Source: Sphingoaurantiacus capsulatus | Lineage (GTDB): Bacteria; Pseudomonadota; Alphaproteobacteria; Sphingomonadales; Sphingomonadaceae | DNA length: 64,000 nt | Direction of reading: 5' to 3' | NCBI RefSeq assembly: GCF_042648405.1 | Contig: NZ_JBHRXV010000011.1 | Coordinates: 310,001 to 374,000, forward strand | In this document: positions 44,520-53,175 of the stretch, piece after piece | Layout of the letters: each line of letters opens with the position of its first letter | Numbering within the stretch: position 1 is the stretch's first letter | Notes under the pieces: generated by a model | Database searches by the model: none | Seen by the model: the letters and a program-made list of their open reading frames with translations, nothing else | What the model was told of the DNA's origin: nothing | Position numbers and translations under genes: made by a program

Positions 44520-47186
44520 TCAGGCCGCGATCGCTGCGCTCTCCAGCGCCGCTTTCACCGCCGCCACGGCCTCGGCCGCCTTCGATCCGTCGGGACCGCC
44601 GGCCTGCGCCATGTCGGGGCGGCCACCGCCGCCCTGCCCGCCGAGCGCGGTGGCGGCGACCTTGACGAGGTCCACGGCTGAGAAGCGCGCGGTCAGGTCG
44701 TCGGTGACGCCGACCGAGACGCCGGCGCGGCCTTCGTTGACGGCGATCATCACCGCCACGCCGCTGCCGAGCTTCTTCTTCGCCTCGTCGACGAGGCCGC
44801 GGAGATTCTTGGCGTCGAGGCCGTCGATGACCTGACCGATGAAGCCGACGCCGGCCACCTGCTCGGTCGCCGAGGCTTCCTCGCTGGCGCCGCGCCCGCC
44901 ACCCAGCGCCAGCTGGCGTTTGGCGTCGGCGAGTTCGCGCTCCAGCCGGCGGCGATCCTCGACCAGCGCGGCGACGCGCGCCGCCACTTCGTCGGGGCGT
45001 GCCTTCAGCGTGGCGGCGGCGGCCTTCAGCCGCTCTTCCTGCTCGGTGAGGTAGCTGCGCGCCGCCTCGCCGGTCAGCGCCTCGATACGGCGGACGCCGG
45101 CCGACACGGCGGATTCGGCGATGATCTTGAACAGGCCGATGTCGCCGAGCGCCGTGACATGGGTGCCGCCGCACAGCTCGACCGAATAGCTCCGCTCGTC
45201 GCCGAGACCCATCGACAGCACGCGAACCTCGTCGCCGTACTTTTCGCCGAACAGCGCCATTGCACCCTCGGCGATCGCCTCGTCGGGCGTCATCAGGCGG
45301 GTGTTGACCGCATTGTTCTCGCGGATATGCGCGTTCACCTCGGCCTCGACCGTGGTGATTTCCTCCGCCGACATCGCCTTCGGATGGCTGAAGTCGAAGC
45401 GCAGGCGGTCGGCGGCGACCAGCGAACCCTTCTGGGTGACATGCGCGCCGAGATGCTTGCGCAGCGCGGCGTGCAGCAGGTGCGTCGCCGAATGGTTGGC
45501 GCGGGTGCGGGTGCGGCGGTCAGCATCGACCTGCAGCTTGACCGCGTCGCCCACCTTCAACTCGCCGCTCTCGATCGTCGCCCGGTGCGCATGCAGTTTG
45601 CCGAGCGGCTTCGACGTATCCTCAACGACGGCCCGCAAGCCATTGTCGCCGCTGATGATACCCGCGTCGCCGGCCTGGCCGCCACTCTCGCCGTAGAAGG
45701 GCGTCTGGTTGGTGACGATCGCCACTGTCTCGCCGGCCTTGGCGCTGTCGATGGCCTTGCCGTCCTTGACCAGCGCCACGACGACACCCTCGCCGTCATG
45801 GCCGGTATAGCCGATGAACTCGCTGGCACCGTTAACTTCGGCGATGTCGAACCAGACGGTCGCGTCCTTCGCCTCGCCCGATCCGGTCCAGGCGGCGCGC
45901 GCGGCGCGTTTCTGCTCGGCCATGGCGGCGTCGAAGCCGGCGCGGTCGACGAGCAGATTCTGCGCCCGCAGCGCGTCCTCGGTCAGGTCGTAAGGGAAGC
46001 CGAAGGTGTCGTAGAGCTTGAACGCCACGTCGCCGGCGAGCGTATCGCCGCTTTTAAGCGAGCCCGTCGCCTCGTCGAGCAGGCGCAGGCCGTTCTGCAG
46101 GGTCTGACGGAAGCGCGTCTCCTCGAGCTTCAGCGTTTCCTCGATCAGCGGCTGCGCGCGCACCAGTTCCGGGTACGCCGCGCCCATCTGGCCGATCAAC
46201 GCCGGCACCAGCCGGTGCATCAGCGGCTCCTTGGCGCCGATCAGATGCGCGTGGCGCATGGCGCGGCGCATGATGCGGCGGAGCACATAGCCGCGGCCCT
46301 CACTTGCCGGCAGCACGCCGTCGGCAACGAGGAAGCCCGCGGCGCGCAAATGATCGGCGATGACGCGGTGCGATGCCTTGAACGACCCTTGCGTGTCGGT
46401 GCTGGTCAGCTCGCCGCTCGCCTGGATCAGCGTCTTGAAGGTGTCGGTGTCGTAATTGTCATGCGTGCCCTGCAGCACCGCGGCGACGCGCTCGAGGCCG
46501 GCGCCGGTATCGATCGACGGCTTGGGCAAGTCGACGCGGGTCGCCGGGTCGATCTGCTCATATTGCATGAACACGAGGTTCCAGATCTCGACGAAGCGGT
46601 CGCCGTCTTCGTTCGGCGATCCCGGCGGGCCGCCCGGGATGTGGTCGCCGTGATCGTAGAAGATCTCGGAACAAGGCCCACAGGGGCCGGTGTCGCCCAT
46701 CGACCAGAAATTATCCGAGGTCGGGATGCGGATGATCCGGCTGTCGGGCAGCCCGGCGATGCGCTTCCACAGATCGAAAGCTTCGTCGTCGGTGTGATAG
46801 ACGGTCACCGTCAGCCGGTTGGGATCGACGCCCCACTCCTTGGTGACGAGGCCCCATGCCAGCTCGATCGCGCGTTCCTTGAAATAGTCGCCGAACGAGA
46901 AATTCCCGAGCATTTCGAAGAACGTATGGTGGCGCGCGGTGTAGCCGACATTGTCGAGGTCGTTGTGCTTGCCGCCGGCGCGAACGCACTTCTGCGACGA
47001 GGTCGCCGTCGAATAGGGGCGCGTTTCGAGGCCGGTGAACACGTTCTTGAACGGCACCATGCCCGCGTTAACGAACATCAGGGTCGGGTCGTTCTGCGGC
47101 ACCAGCGGTGCCGACGGCACGATCGAGTGGCCGGCCGAGCCGAAATAATCGAGGAATGAGCGACGGATGTCGTTGGTCGATGTCAT
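44520..47186 (-). CDS. alaS: Alanyl-tRNA synthetase
   Basis: Charges tRNA-Ala and edits mischarged Ser/Gly. Catalytic domain at the N-terminus (ETRPYSTATSSQKCVRAGGK, HHTFFEMLGNFSFGDYFKE), editing domain with HSATHLLHAAL and CGGTHVTALGD carrying the zinc ligands, then a coiled coil (about 730-770) and the C-Ala domain ending in GGQGGGGRPDMAQAG. 888 residues is full length. The start codon ATG at 47186 has a weak ribosome site. A small hypothetical gene lies upstream on the same strand, 50 bases away. Confidence 0.97.
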   Translation of the reverse strand: MTSTNDIRRSFLDYFGSAGHSIVPSAPLVPQNDPTLMFVNAGMVPFKNVFTGLETRPYSTATSSQKCVRAGGKHNDLDNVGYTARHHTFFEMLGNFSFGDYFKERAIELAWGLVTKEWGVDPNRLTVTVYHTDDEAFDLWKRIAGLPDSRIIRIPTSDNFWSMGDTGPCGPCSEIFYDHGDHIPGGPPGSPNEDGDRFVEIWNLVFMQYEQIDPATRVDLPKPSIDTGAGLERVAAVLQGTHDNYDTDTFKTLIQASGELTSTDTQGSFKASHRVIADHLRAAGFLVADGVLPASEGRGYVLRRIMRRAMRHAHLIGAKEPLMHRLVPALIGQMGAAYPELVRAQPLIEETLKLEETRFRQTLQNGLRLLDEATGSLKSGDTLAGDVAFKLYDTFGFPYDLTEDALRAQNLLVDRAGFDAAMAEQKRAARAAWTGSGEAKDATVWFDIAEVNGASEFIGYTGHDGEGVVVALVKDGKAIDSAKAGETVAIVTNQTPFYGESGGQAGDAGIISGDNGLRAVVEDTSKPLGKLHAHRATIESGELKVGDAVKLQVDADRRTRTRANHSATHLLHAALRKHLGAHVTQKGSLVAADRLRFDFSHPKAMSAEEITTVEAEVNAHIRENNAVNTRLMTPDEAIAEGAMALFGEKYGDEVRVLSMGLGDERSYSVELCGGTHVTALGDIGLFKIIAESAVSAGVRRIEALTGEAARSYLTEQEERLKAAAATLKARPDEVAARVAALVEDRRRLERELADAKRQLALGGGRGASEEASATEQVAGVGFIGQVIDGLDAKNLRGLVDEAKKKLGSGVAVMIAVNEGRAGVSVGVTDDLTARFSAVDLVKVAATALGGQGGGGRPDMAQAGGPDGSKAAEAVAAVKAALESAAIAA

Positions 47187-47236
47187 AGCCGGGATGACTT
47201 AGGCGACGCGCGCGCCCGTGAAAAGGCCGCGCGTCG

Positions 47237-47653
47237 TCAGGGCGTGAGGCTGAGCGGCAACTGTTGTGTCCGTGCCGCGCGGCGCACCGGGCGCCGCAAA
47301 GGCTTGGCGGGTGGTGGCGTAGCCGCGCCGACCGCCAGTTCGAACTGCCCGTCCCCGTTCATCGGCGGCAACGGCGGCGGGCGACGGAACACGACGATCT
47401 TCGGCGGCGGCGCCTCCCCGCCCCGGCGCCAACGGTCCAGATATTTGCGGGCGTCGCGCAGCGGATCGCCGCTGGCGGGCGCGACGCCGGCGTCGGCTGC
47501 GCCGTCGAACGGGCCGACCCACACGCCGCCGCGCGCCACGCGGAAATACCAGCCGGCGGGATTGAGCGGCGGCACCGCATCGTCGGCGCACCACAGCTCG
47601 CCCTCGTCGAACGAAGCGATCTCGCGCTCGCGCTGCCTGCCGACCGCCGTCAC
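47237..47653 (-). CDS. Hypothetical protein, unknown function
   Basis: A 138-residue cytoplasmic protein, not recognised. It starts at a GTG (47653) after AGGGAG. The first half looks folded: ELWCADDAVPPLNPAGWYFRV, then GGVWVGPFDGAADAG, then LRDARKYLDRWRRG, a pattern seen in conserved hypothetical proteins. The second half is Pro- and Arg-rich and probably disordered. An overlapping frame on the same strand (47199-47594) is Arg/Ala-rich and looks like a shadow. It lies between alaS and the TpsB locus on the same strand. Confidence 0.6.
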   Translation of the reverse strand: MTAVGRQREREIASFDEGELWCADDAVPPLNPAGWYFRVARGGVWVGPFDGAADAGVAPASGDPLRDARKYLDRWRRGGEAPPPKIVVFRRPPPLPPMNGDGQFELAVGAATPPPAKPLRRPVRRAARTQQLPLSLTP

Positions 47654-47712
47654 GCCGACTCCCTTGCCACCTCGCGCCTATAGACGATGTTCTCGTCTTG
47701 TTCGCAAGATGA

Positions 47713-49323
47713 TCAGAGCGACAATTGCCAGCTCACCGCCACGCGCCAGCTGTCGCCGGTGCGGGCGAACGGCTCTTCGAGCGCATAGGCGCCCTCGACA
47801 CCGACCCATGACTTGCCGCCGAGCACCGCGCGGACGCCGAGGCCGGCCGAGGCCAGTTCCCAGTCCTGCTGCGCGATGAGCAGCGGGCGCTCGCGATAGC
47901 GGGCGAGACCGCCGTCGATGAAGCTGTAGACCTCCGAGCCCTTGAGGAAGCCCGGCATGCCACCCGGTCGCCAACCGAGTTCGGCCGAACCGGCGATGCC
48001 GCGGTCGCCCGTCACGATCGCACTTTCGAAGGCGCGGCCGAACTCGCCGCCGAGCGTGAACTGCTCGACGCTGGGCAGATTGTCGCCGCTGTACTGGCCG
48101 GCGGCGCGCAGACGCAGCGCGATGCTGTCGGACAGCGCCTGGTCGAACTGGGCGCGGACGTTGATCTTGGTGAACTCGGTCTCGCCGAGCAGGCTGTCGC
48201 GGGCGTCGAGGATGTCGAGCCCGCGACTCGCGGTGACGCTGCCGCCCATCGTGCGCTTCGCCGAACCTTCCACCGCGGCGATCGAGGCGCGCAGCGCGCG
48301 GCTGTGCTCGCTGGAGAAGGTCTGGCCGAACACCGCGTTGTCGCTGTTCACGCCGTCGAGCGAGCCGATCAGGGTGACGTTGCGCGTGTAGCCGCGGACC
48401 AGCGGGTAGCTGAGCTGCAGGCTGGCGGTGCGCGCGTCGCCGTTGATCGGCGGGCTCTTGGGGCGGGTGCGAAGGTAGCCGAAGCTGCCCTGCGCGCGCA
48501 TCCCCTCGCTGCCGAGCGGCGTCGAATGGGTGATCGAGGCGTAGCGGTATTTCTCGAAATCGCTCGCCGACGAAGCGTAGAGCTGCGTCTGGTCGCCCTC
48601 GCGCAGCGCGCCGTTGGCGGTGAGCGTCGCGCCGAACTGCACCCGGCCCAATCGCGCGGTGCCGCGGTTGTCGAGCGACGTGGTGAAGGTGAGCGGCTTT
48701 TCCTTGAGGTCGAGGGCGAGATTGACGGCGCCCGGACGCCCGGCGCGCAGCAGCTCGGCCCCGACGGTGAGGCCGGGTATGTCCCGCATCAGCGACATAT
48801 AGCGTTCCAGCGTCGCCTTCAGTAGCGGCTTTTCGCCCTTCAGCTTGTTGGCGTAGCGGCGGACCAGCTTGTGGTCCCCTTCCCCCTTTATCGTCACGTC
48901 GGCGATATAGCCTTCGGAAACGACGAGGCGGACGACGCCCTGCGACATGTCCTGCTGCGGGACATAGACGGTGTAGAGCGCGACGACCGAGTCCGCGTAG
49001 ACGGCGGCGACCGCGTCGCCGAGCTGCTTCAGCAGCGCCGGGGTGACCGGCTGGCCGATGAACTTCTGGGTCGCGCCGCCGATGGCGTTGCGATCGACCG
49101 AGGCGCCTTCGACGCGCACCTGCTGCAAGGCGACGCCGGTGGCGTCGGCACTGGATTCGGTTTCGACCTGGCCGCGGTCGACGGGCGGCGTGGTCGGAGC
49201 CGGGGTCGGCAGCGGCGCCCGGTCGGGACGGTTTCGATCGATGATCAGCGGCCCGGTCTGGGCGAACGCCGCGTGAGAAAATCCGATGAGGCCCAGGACA
49301 AGGGCGCGGCGCGCGTTGATCAT
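47713..49323 (-). CDS. Outer-membrane TpsB transporter, ShlB/FhaC type
   Basis: Predicted outer-membrane pore of a two-partner (type Vb) secretion system, 536 residues. Signal peptide 1-21 (AAFAQ), a Pro-rich linker (30-48), a POTRA domain (about 62-150: VALQQVRVEGASVDRNAIG to GYIADVTIKGEGDH) and a 16-strand barrel domain (about 195-536, starting EKPLTFTTSLDNRGTARLG). The VRGF/Y lid motif typical of FhaC is here GRAFESAIVTGDRG, a variant. A clear AGGAAG ribosome site precedes the ATG. Two repeat-containing lipoprotein genes lie upstream on the same strand, the likely partners. Confidence 0.88.
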   Translation of the reverse strand: MINARRALVLGLIGFSHAAFAQTGPLIIDRNRPDRAPLPTPAPTTPPVDRGQVETESSADATGVALQQVRVEGASVDRNAIGGATQKFIGQPVTPALLKQLGDAVAAVYADSVVALYTVYVPQQDMSQGVVRLVVSEGYIADVTIKGEGDHKLVRRYANKLKGEKPLLKATLERYMSLMRDIPGLTVGAELLRAGRPGAVNLALDLKEKPLTFTTSLDNRGTARLGRVQFGATLTANGALREGDQTQLYASSASDFEKYRYASITHSTPLGSEGMRAQGSFGYLRTRPKSPPINGDARTASLQLSYPLVRGYTRNVTLIGSLDGVNSDNAVFGQTFSSEHSRALRASIAAVEGSAKRTMGGSVTASRGLDILDARDSLLGETEFTKINVRAQFDQALSDSIALRLRAAGQYSGDNLPSVEQFTLGGEFGRAFESAIVTGDRGIAGSAELGWRPGGMPGFLKGSEVYSFIDGGLARYRERPLLIAQQDWELASAGLGVRAVLGGKSWVGVEGAYALEEPFARTGDSWRVAVSWQLSL

Positions 49324-49384
49324 TCAGCTTCCTGTCGTGATGGATGGGGCGGAGGCCCCGCGAACGAAGCCTCCGCCACCGGGA

Positions 49385-50866
49385 CTAGTTGTTAGGGCCG
49401 CCGAGCAGATTGCCGACCTTCGCGTCGAGCAGCTTGCCGTTGGTGCCGACGCCGACGCCGACAGCCGCAGGCGTGCTGCTGTTGCCGAGGAGCTGCGTGC
49501 CTCCGACGTTGACGTTGGCGATGCCGCCCAGCGCATTGCCGAGCGCCGAGGTTGCCGAGGCCGCCGGGGCGGTGACCGGCGCGATCGCGGCCGGTGCCGG
49601 GACGCCGACGCTCACCAGCTCGCCGCCCGAGGCCACGCCAACCGTGGCAAGGCTGCCGGCGGGCGTGGTCGGGGCGAGCGCACCGACACCGACCAGCGGC
49701 GCCGCGCCGCCGTTGACGACCGTGGTATTGCCGACGCCGACCGTGGCGAGACCGGCGGTCGCGCCATTGGCGCTCGGCACTGTCGCCGTGACCAGCGACC
49801 CGCCCGAGGCGACGCCGACCGTGGCGACGCTGCCCTGCGGCGTCGTCGGCGACAGGGCGCTGACCGCGATCGCCGGGGTGGTACCCGCGGCCCCGCCGAT
49901 CACGTTGCCGCCGCCGACGTTGACGTTAGCGACTTCGCCGAGCGAGACGGCGCCGGCGCCCGAGCCGACCGTGGCATCGATCAGCGAGCCGCCCGAGGCA
50001 ACGCCCACCGAGGCGAGGCTGCCGGCCGGTGTCGCCGGCGACAGGGCACCAACGCCGACGAGCGGCGTGTCGCCCGCCTGGCCGGAGCCGACCAGCGTCG
50101 TTCCGGCGACGTTGACGTTGGCGACCGCGTTGGTCAGCCCGTCACCGACACCGGCGACCGTGTCGACGACACCGCCCGCGACCGGCAGGCCGCCGAGGCC
50201 GTTGTTCTGAAGACTGCCGCCGACCGTCGTGACCGTGTTGCCGACGGTCTCGACGAGGCCCGCGGCCGGGGTGCCGGACGTGGCGCCCGCCACATCGAGC
50301 AGCGCGTTGCCGGTGGTGACGAGCACGCCGCCCGCCACATTGCCGGTCGCATTACTGACGCGGTCGATCAGGCCGGTGCCAACGACCACGGTGCCGGTGC
50401 CGCCGCCACCGTTGTTACCGCCGCCGTTGTTACCCCCGCCGTTGTTGCCGCCGCCGTTGTTGCCGCCGCCGTTGTTACCACTGCCATTGTTACCACCGGT
50501 CCCGCCGGAACCGCCGCCGGCGCCGTCACCGCCGGAGCCGCTGCCCGAGCCGCCGCCCGAACCATCGCCTCCACTGCCCGAACCCGAACCGGTCTGGCCG
50601 CCGCCCGAACCGGCGCCGCCCGAGCCGTCGTTCGCGCCGTTGCCGGACGAACCACCGGAGCCATCCGACCCGGCGCCGCTCGATCCATCGGAACCGCTGC
50701 CGCCCGAGCCGTCGCTGGAGCCATCGCCATTACCGCCGCTGTCGCCGGCCGGGCCGCGCCCGGAATCGAGGCCGAAGCGGCTGGAACTGTCACAGGCCGC
50801 GACGGCGAGCAACGCCACGATCGAGGCCGTGCGAAGTAGTTTCGAAGCAACTGAATACTCTGACAT
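49385..50866 (-). CDS. Gly/Ser-rich repeat lipoprotein A, TpsB neighbour
   Basis: A 493-residue predicted lipoprotein. The ATG at 50866 follows a perfect AGGAGG; the signal ends VAAC with C25 lipidated, followed by DSSSRFGLDSGRG. Residues about 35-160 are almost only Gly, Ser, Asp and Asn, ending in six Asn-Asn-Gly units. Residues 160-248 are Val/Gly-rich. From 249 a unit of about 60 residues (ANVNVAG, then VGVGALSPATPAGSLASVGV, then ASGGSLIDA) recurs three times plus a partial copy to 485. No TPS domain, no collagen register. Function unknown; paralog of the next gene; probably surface-exposed. TpsB follows after 61 bases. Confidence 0.82.
   Translation of the reverse strand: MSEYSVASKLLRTASIVALLAVAACDSSSRFGLDSGRGPAGDSGGNGDGSSDGSGGSGSDGSSGAGSDGSGGSSGNGANDGSGGAGSGGGQTGSGSGSGGDGSGGGSGSGSGGDGAGGGSGGTGGNNGSGNNGGGNNGGGNNGGGNNGGGNNGGGGTGTVVVGTGLIDRVSNATGNVAGGVLVTTGNALLDVAGATSGTPAAGLVETVGNTVTTVGGSLQNNGLGGLPVAGGVVDTVAGVGDGLTNAVANVNVAGTTLVGSGQAGDTPLVGVGALSPATPAGSLASVGVASGGSLIDATVGSGAGAVSLGEVANVNVGGGNVIGGAAGTTPAIAVSALSPTTPQGSVATVGVASGGSLVTATVPSANGATAGLATVGVGNTTVVNGGAAPLVGVGALAPTTPAGSLATVGVASGGELVSVGVPAPAAIAPVTAPAASATSALGNALGGIANVNVGGTQLLGNSSTPAAVGVGVGTNGKLLDAKVGNLLGGPNN
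50405..50494. repeat. Six-unit 15-base tandem repeat within lipoprotein A
   Basis: GTTGTT recurs exactly every 15 bases at 50411, 50426, 50441, 50456 and 50471, with a degenerate sixth unit at 50486. Each unit codes Asn-Asn-Gly-Gly-Gly on the minus strand. The unit is a multiple of three, so slippage would change length without a frameshift. Confidence 0.9.
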
Positions 50867-51158
50867 CTCAACCTCCTGGTACCTCCGGCAGGAGCGCCGG
50901 AGGGGCGAAATACTGGGCTGCAAAATCAGATACTTCTCAGCGTTTCTTTGGTTGTAGGTGTGTCCGGAACGGAGCAAGAAGTTCGGCCGCGCCCGAGAGC
51001 CGGCGCCGAACGGCCGCTCGCTCCATTTCGGAGAGAAACCGGTTCACCCGCCGTTGCGAGGCGCGGAGCATCGCCGGCGTGAACAAGCATAAGCGCTTCA
51101 TGAACGGCGGAATTCGCGTGGGTGGCGGAGGCCGGCGAACCGGCCCCCGCCCCCCGCC

Positions 51159-52847
51159 TCAGTTCTTGCGACCGAACAGCCCGCTGATGCCCTGCGCGAC
51201 GCCCTGCGTCGGCGAAGACGTCGGGCTGGTCGCGCCGGTCAGGCCGCCGAGCACGCCGGTGACGGTGCCATTCACCGCGCCGACCGTGCTGCCGACGACG
51301 CTATTGACGGTGCCGACGACAGCCGCCGTCGTCCCGTTGAGCGCGCCGGCCGTACCGCCGACGCCGCCATTGACGACGCCGCTCACCGCCGCGCCCGCAT
51401 CGGGCAGCACCGAGGCGGCCGGGGCTGCAGGGGTGACGCCGGGAACGTCGACGCTGAGGATGTTGCCGCCCGACAGCGCGCCGACCGAGGCGACGCTGCC
51501 GTCTGGAACCGACGGCGACAGCACACCGATGCCGATCGCCGCCGGCTGGCTGCCGATGACGTTGGCGTTACCGACGTTCAGGTCGACGACGCTGACGGCC
51601 GGCGCCGACGGCGGCGCGACCGAAACGTCAATGACCGAACCGCCGCTGGCGATACCGACCGCCGCGACCGAACCCGACGGGGTGGACGGCGACAGGATAC
51701 CGACGCCGATGGCCGGGGTGGCGCTGCCGCTGCCGACGACGCTGTTGCCGCCGACCGAGACATTGGCGATGCCGACATTGCCGGTCGGGGTGGCGACGCT
51801 GGCATCGATTAGCGCGCCGCCCGAGGTGACGCCGACCGAGGCGACTGAACCGGTCGGGGTGGTCGGCGACAGGATCCCGACGCCGAGCGCCGGAGTCGCG
51901 CCGGCGCTGCCGACGACGGTGGCGCCAGCGACGCTGACATTGGCGATGCCGACATTGCCGGTCGGGGTGACGATGCTGACATCGACCAGCGCATCGCCCG
52001 AGGCGATGCCGACCGAGGCGACGCTGCCGGTCGGGGTGGTCGGCGCGAGCACGCCGACGCCGATCCCCGAGCTGGCGTCCAGCTGGCCCGAACCGACGAC
52101 GGTAGCGCCGCCGACGTTGACGTTCGCCAGCGCATTGGTGAGGCCGTCGCCGACCGCGGTGACGCTGTCGACGACACCGCCGACCAGCGGCAGGCCGCCG
52201 AGGCCGTCGTTCTGAAGATTGCCGCCGAGGCCAGCGACGGGGGTGCCGACGCCCGCGACGGTGTTGACTACCGTGCTGACAAGGCCGCTCGCCGGGGTGT
52301 CAGGCAAGGTCGGCAGCGCCGCCGCGACATCGAGCACCGCGTTGCCGACGGTGACGAGCGCCGGGCCGGCGATGCCACCCGCTGCGCCGCTCACCCGGTC
52401 GAGCAGGCCGTTGCCGCCGACGATGACTGTGCCGCCACCATTGTTGCCGCCGCCATTGCCGGGACCGCCGATGCCCGGGCCGCCCGTGCCCGGAATGCTG
52501 GTGCCAGGGCCGCCCGTGCCTGGAAGGCCCGTGCCGGGCCCTGTGCCGCCGTTGCCGCCGCCGAGACCGCCGCCGGCGACCGTGACGATATCGTCGCCGT
52601 CCGCACCGGTGCCGGCGCCGCCCGACGAGCCGCCCGAACCGGCGGCATCGGCCATGCCCGAGCCCGAGCCGCTGCTCGACCCGTTGCCGTCAGCTTCCCG
52701 GCTGTCGCCATCATGATTGTTGCCGGAATCTTCGGCGGTCGCTCCGCGGCCGGCATCGAGGCCGAAGCGGGCGGAGCTGTCGCAGGCTGCCACGGTGAGC
52801 AGCGCGACGATCGAAACAGAACGCAACAAGGTAACCGACTTATACAT
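51159..52847 (-). CDS. Gly-rich repeat lipoprotein B, paralog of A
   Basis: A 562-residue predicted lipoprotein. The ATG at 52847 is chosen over a TTG two codons earlier. Signal ends TVAAC (C22), followed by DSSARFGLDAGRG, almost the same as paralog A. Residues about 30-140 are Gly/Ser/Asp then Gly/Pro-rich (GTGGPG runs). A shared Val/Gly-rich part (GLLDRVSG to GDGLTNALANVNVGG) leads into four repeats with starts near 241, 302, 361 and 422, each holding VGVLSPTTPTGSVASVG and SGGALIDASV-type segments. The tail (480-562) is Gly/Val/Asn-rich, ending GLFGRKN. Probably exported with help of the TpsB gene; function unknown. 292 bases separate it from paralog A. Confidence 0.82.
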   Translation of the reverse strand: MYKSVTLLRSVSIVALLTVAACDSSARFGLDAGRGATAEDSGNNHDGDSREADGNGSSSGSGSGMADAAGSGGSSGGAGTGADGDDIVTVAGGGLGGGNGGTGPGTGLPGTGGPGTSIPGTGGPGIGGPGNGGGNNGGGTVIVGGNGLLDRVSGAAGGIAGPALVTVGNAVLDVAAALPTLPDTPASGLVSTVVNTVAGVGTPVAGLGGNLQNDGLGGLPLVGGVVDSVTAVGDGLTNALANVNVGGATVVGSGQLDASSGIGVGVLAPTTPTGSVASVGIASGDALVDVSIVTPTGNVGIANVSVAGATVVGSAGATPALGVGILSPTTPTGSVASVGVTSGGALIDASVATPTGNVGIANVSVGGNSVVGSGSATPAIGVGILSPSTPSGSVAAVGIASGGSVIDVSVAPPSAPAVSVVDLNVGNANVIGSQPAAIGIGVLSPSVPDGSVASVGALSGGNILSVDVPGVTPAAPAASVLPDAGAAVSGVVNGGVGGTAGALNGTTAAVVGTVNSVVGSTVGAVNGTVTGVLGGLTGATSPTSSPTQGVAQGISGLFGRKN

Positions 52848-53005
52848 ACGCAACCTCCCTGACCCGCGAACAAAACGGGCGAATACACTGGGTTGCGGCC
52901 AGCCATCGACATCATTGGTAAGTTTCAGATTAAGCTTGGACCGGAATGGACCGGATAGCGGCGCGCGCTCTCAGGGGCGGCGGCAATATCCATTTCGGAA
53001 AGGAG

Positions 53006-53082
<77 letters not shown>

Positions 53083-53175
53083 ACGGCGCTCAGGTAAGCG
53101 CGCACGGCGCAGTCGTCAAATGAAAGGGGCCGGTGGAGTGATCCGCCGGCCCGCCTTCTAGCTTTTGGCCCGTTC

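Noticed and set aside
49385..52847. Collagen-like triple helix in the Gly-rich lipoproteins
   Set aside because: Gly does not fall in a steady every-third-residue register; the stretches are Gly/Ser/Asn low complexity instead.
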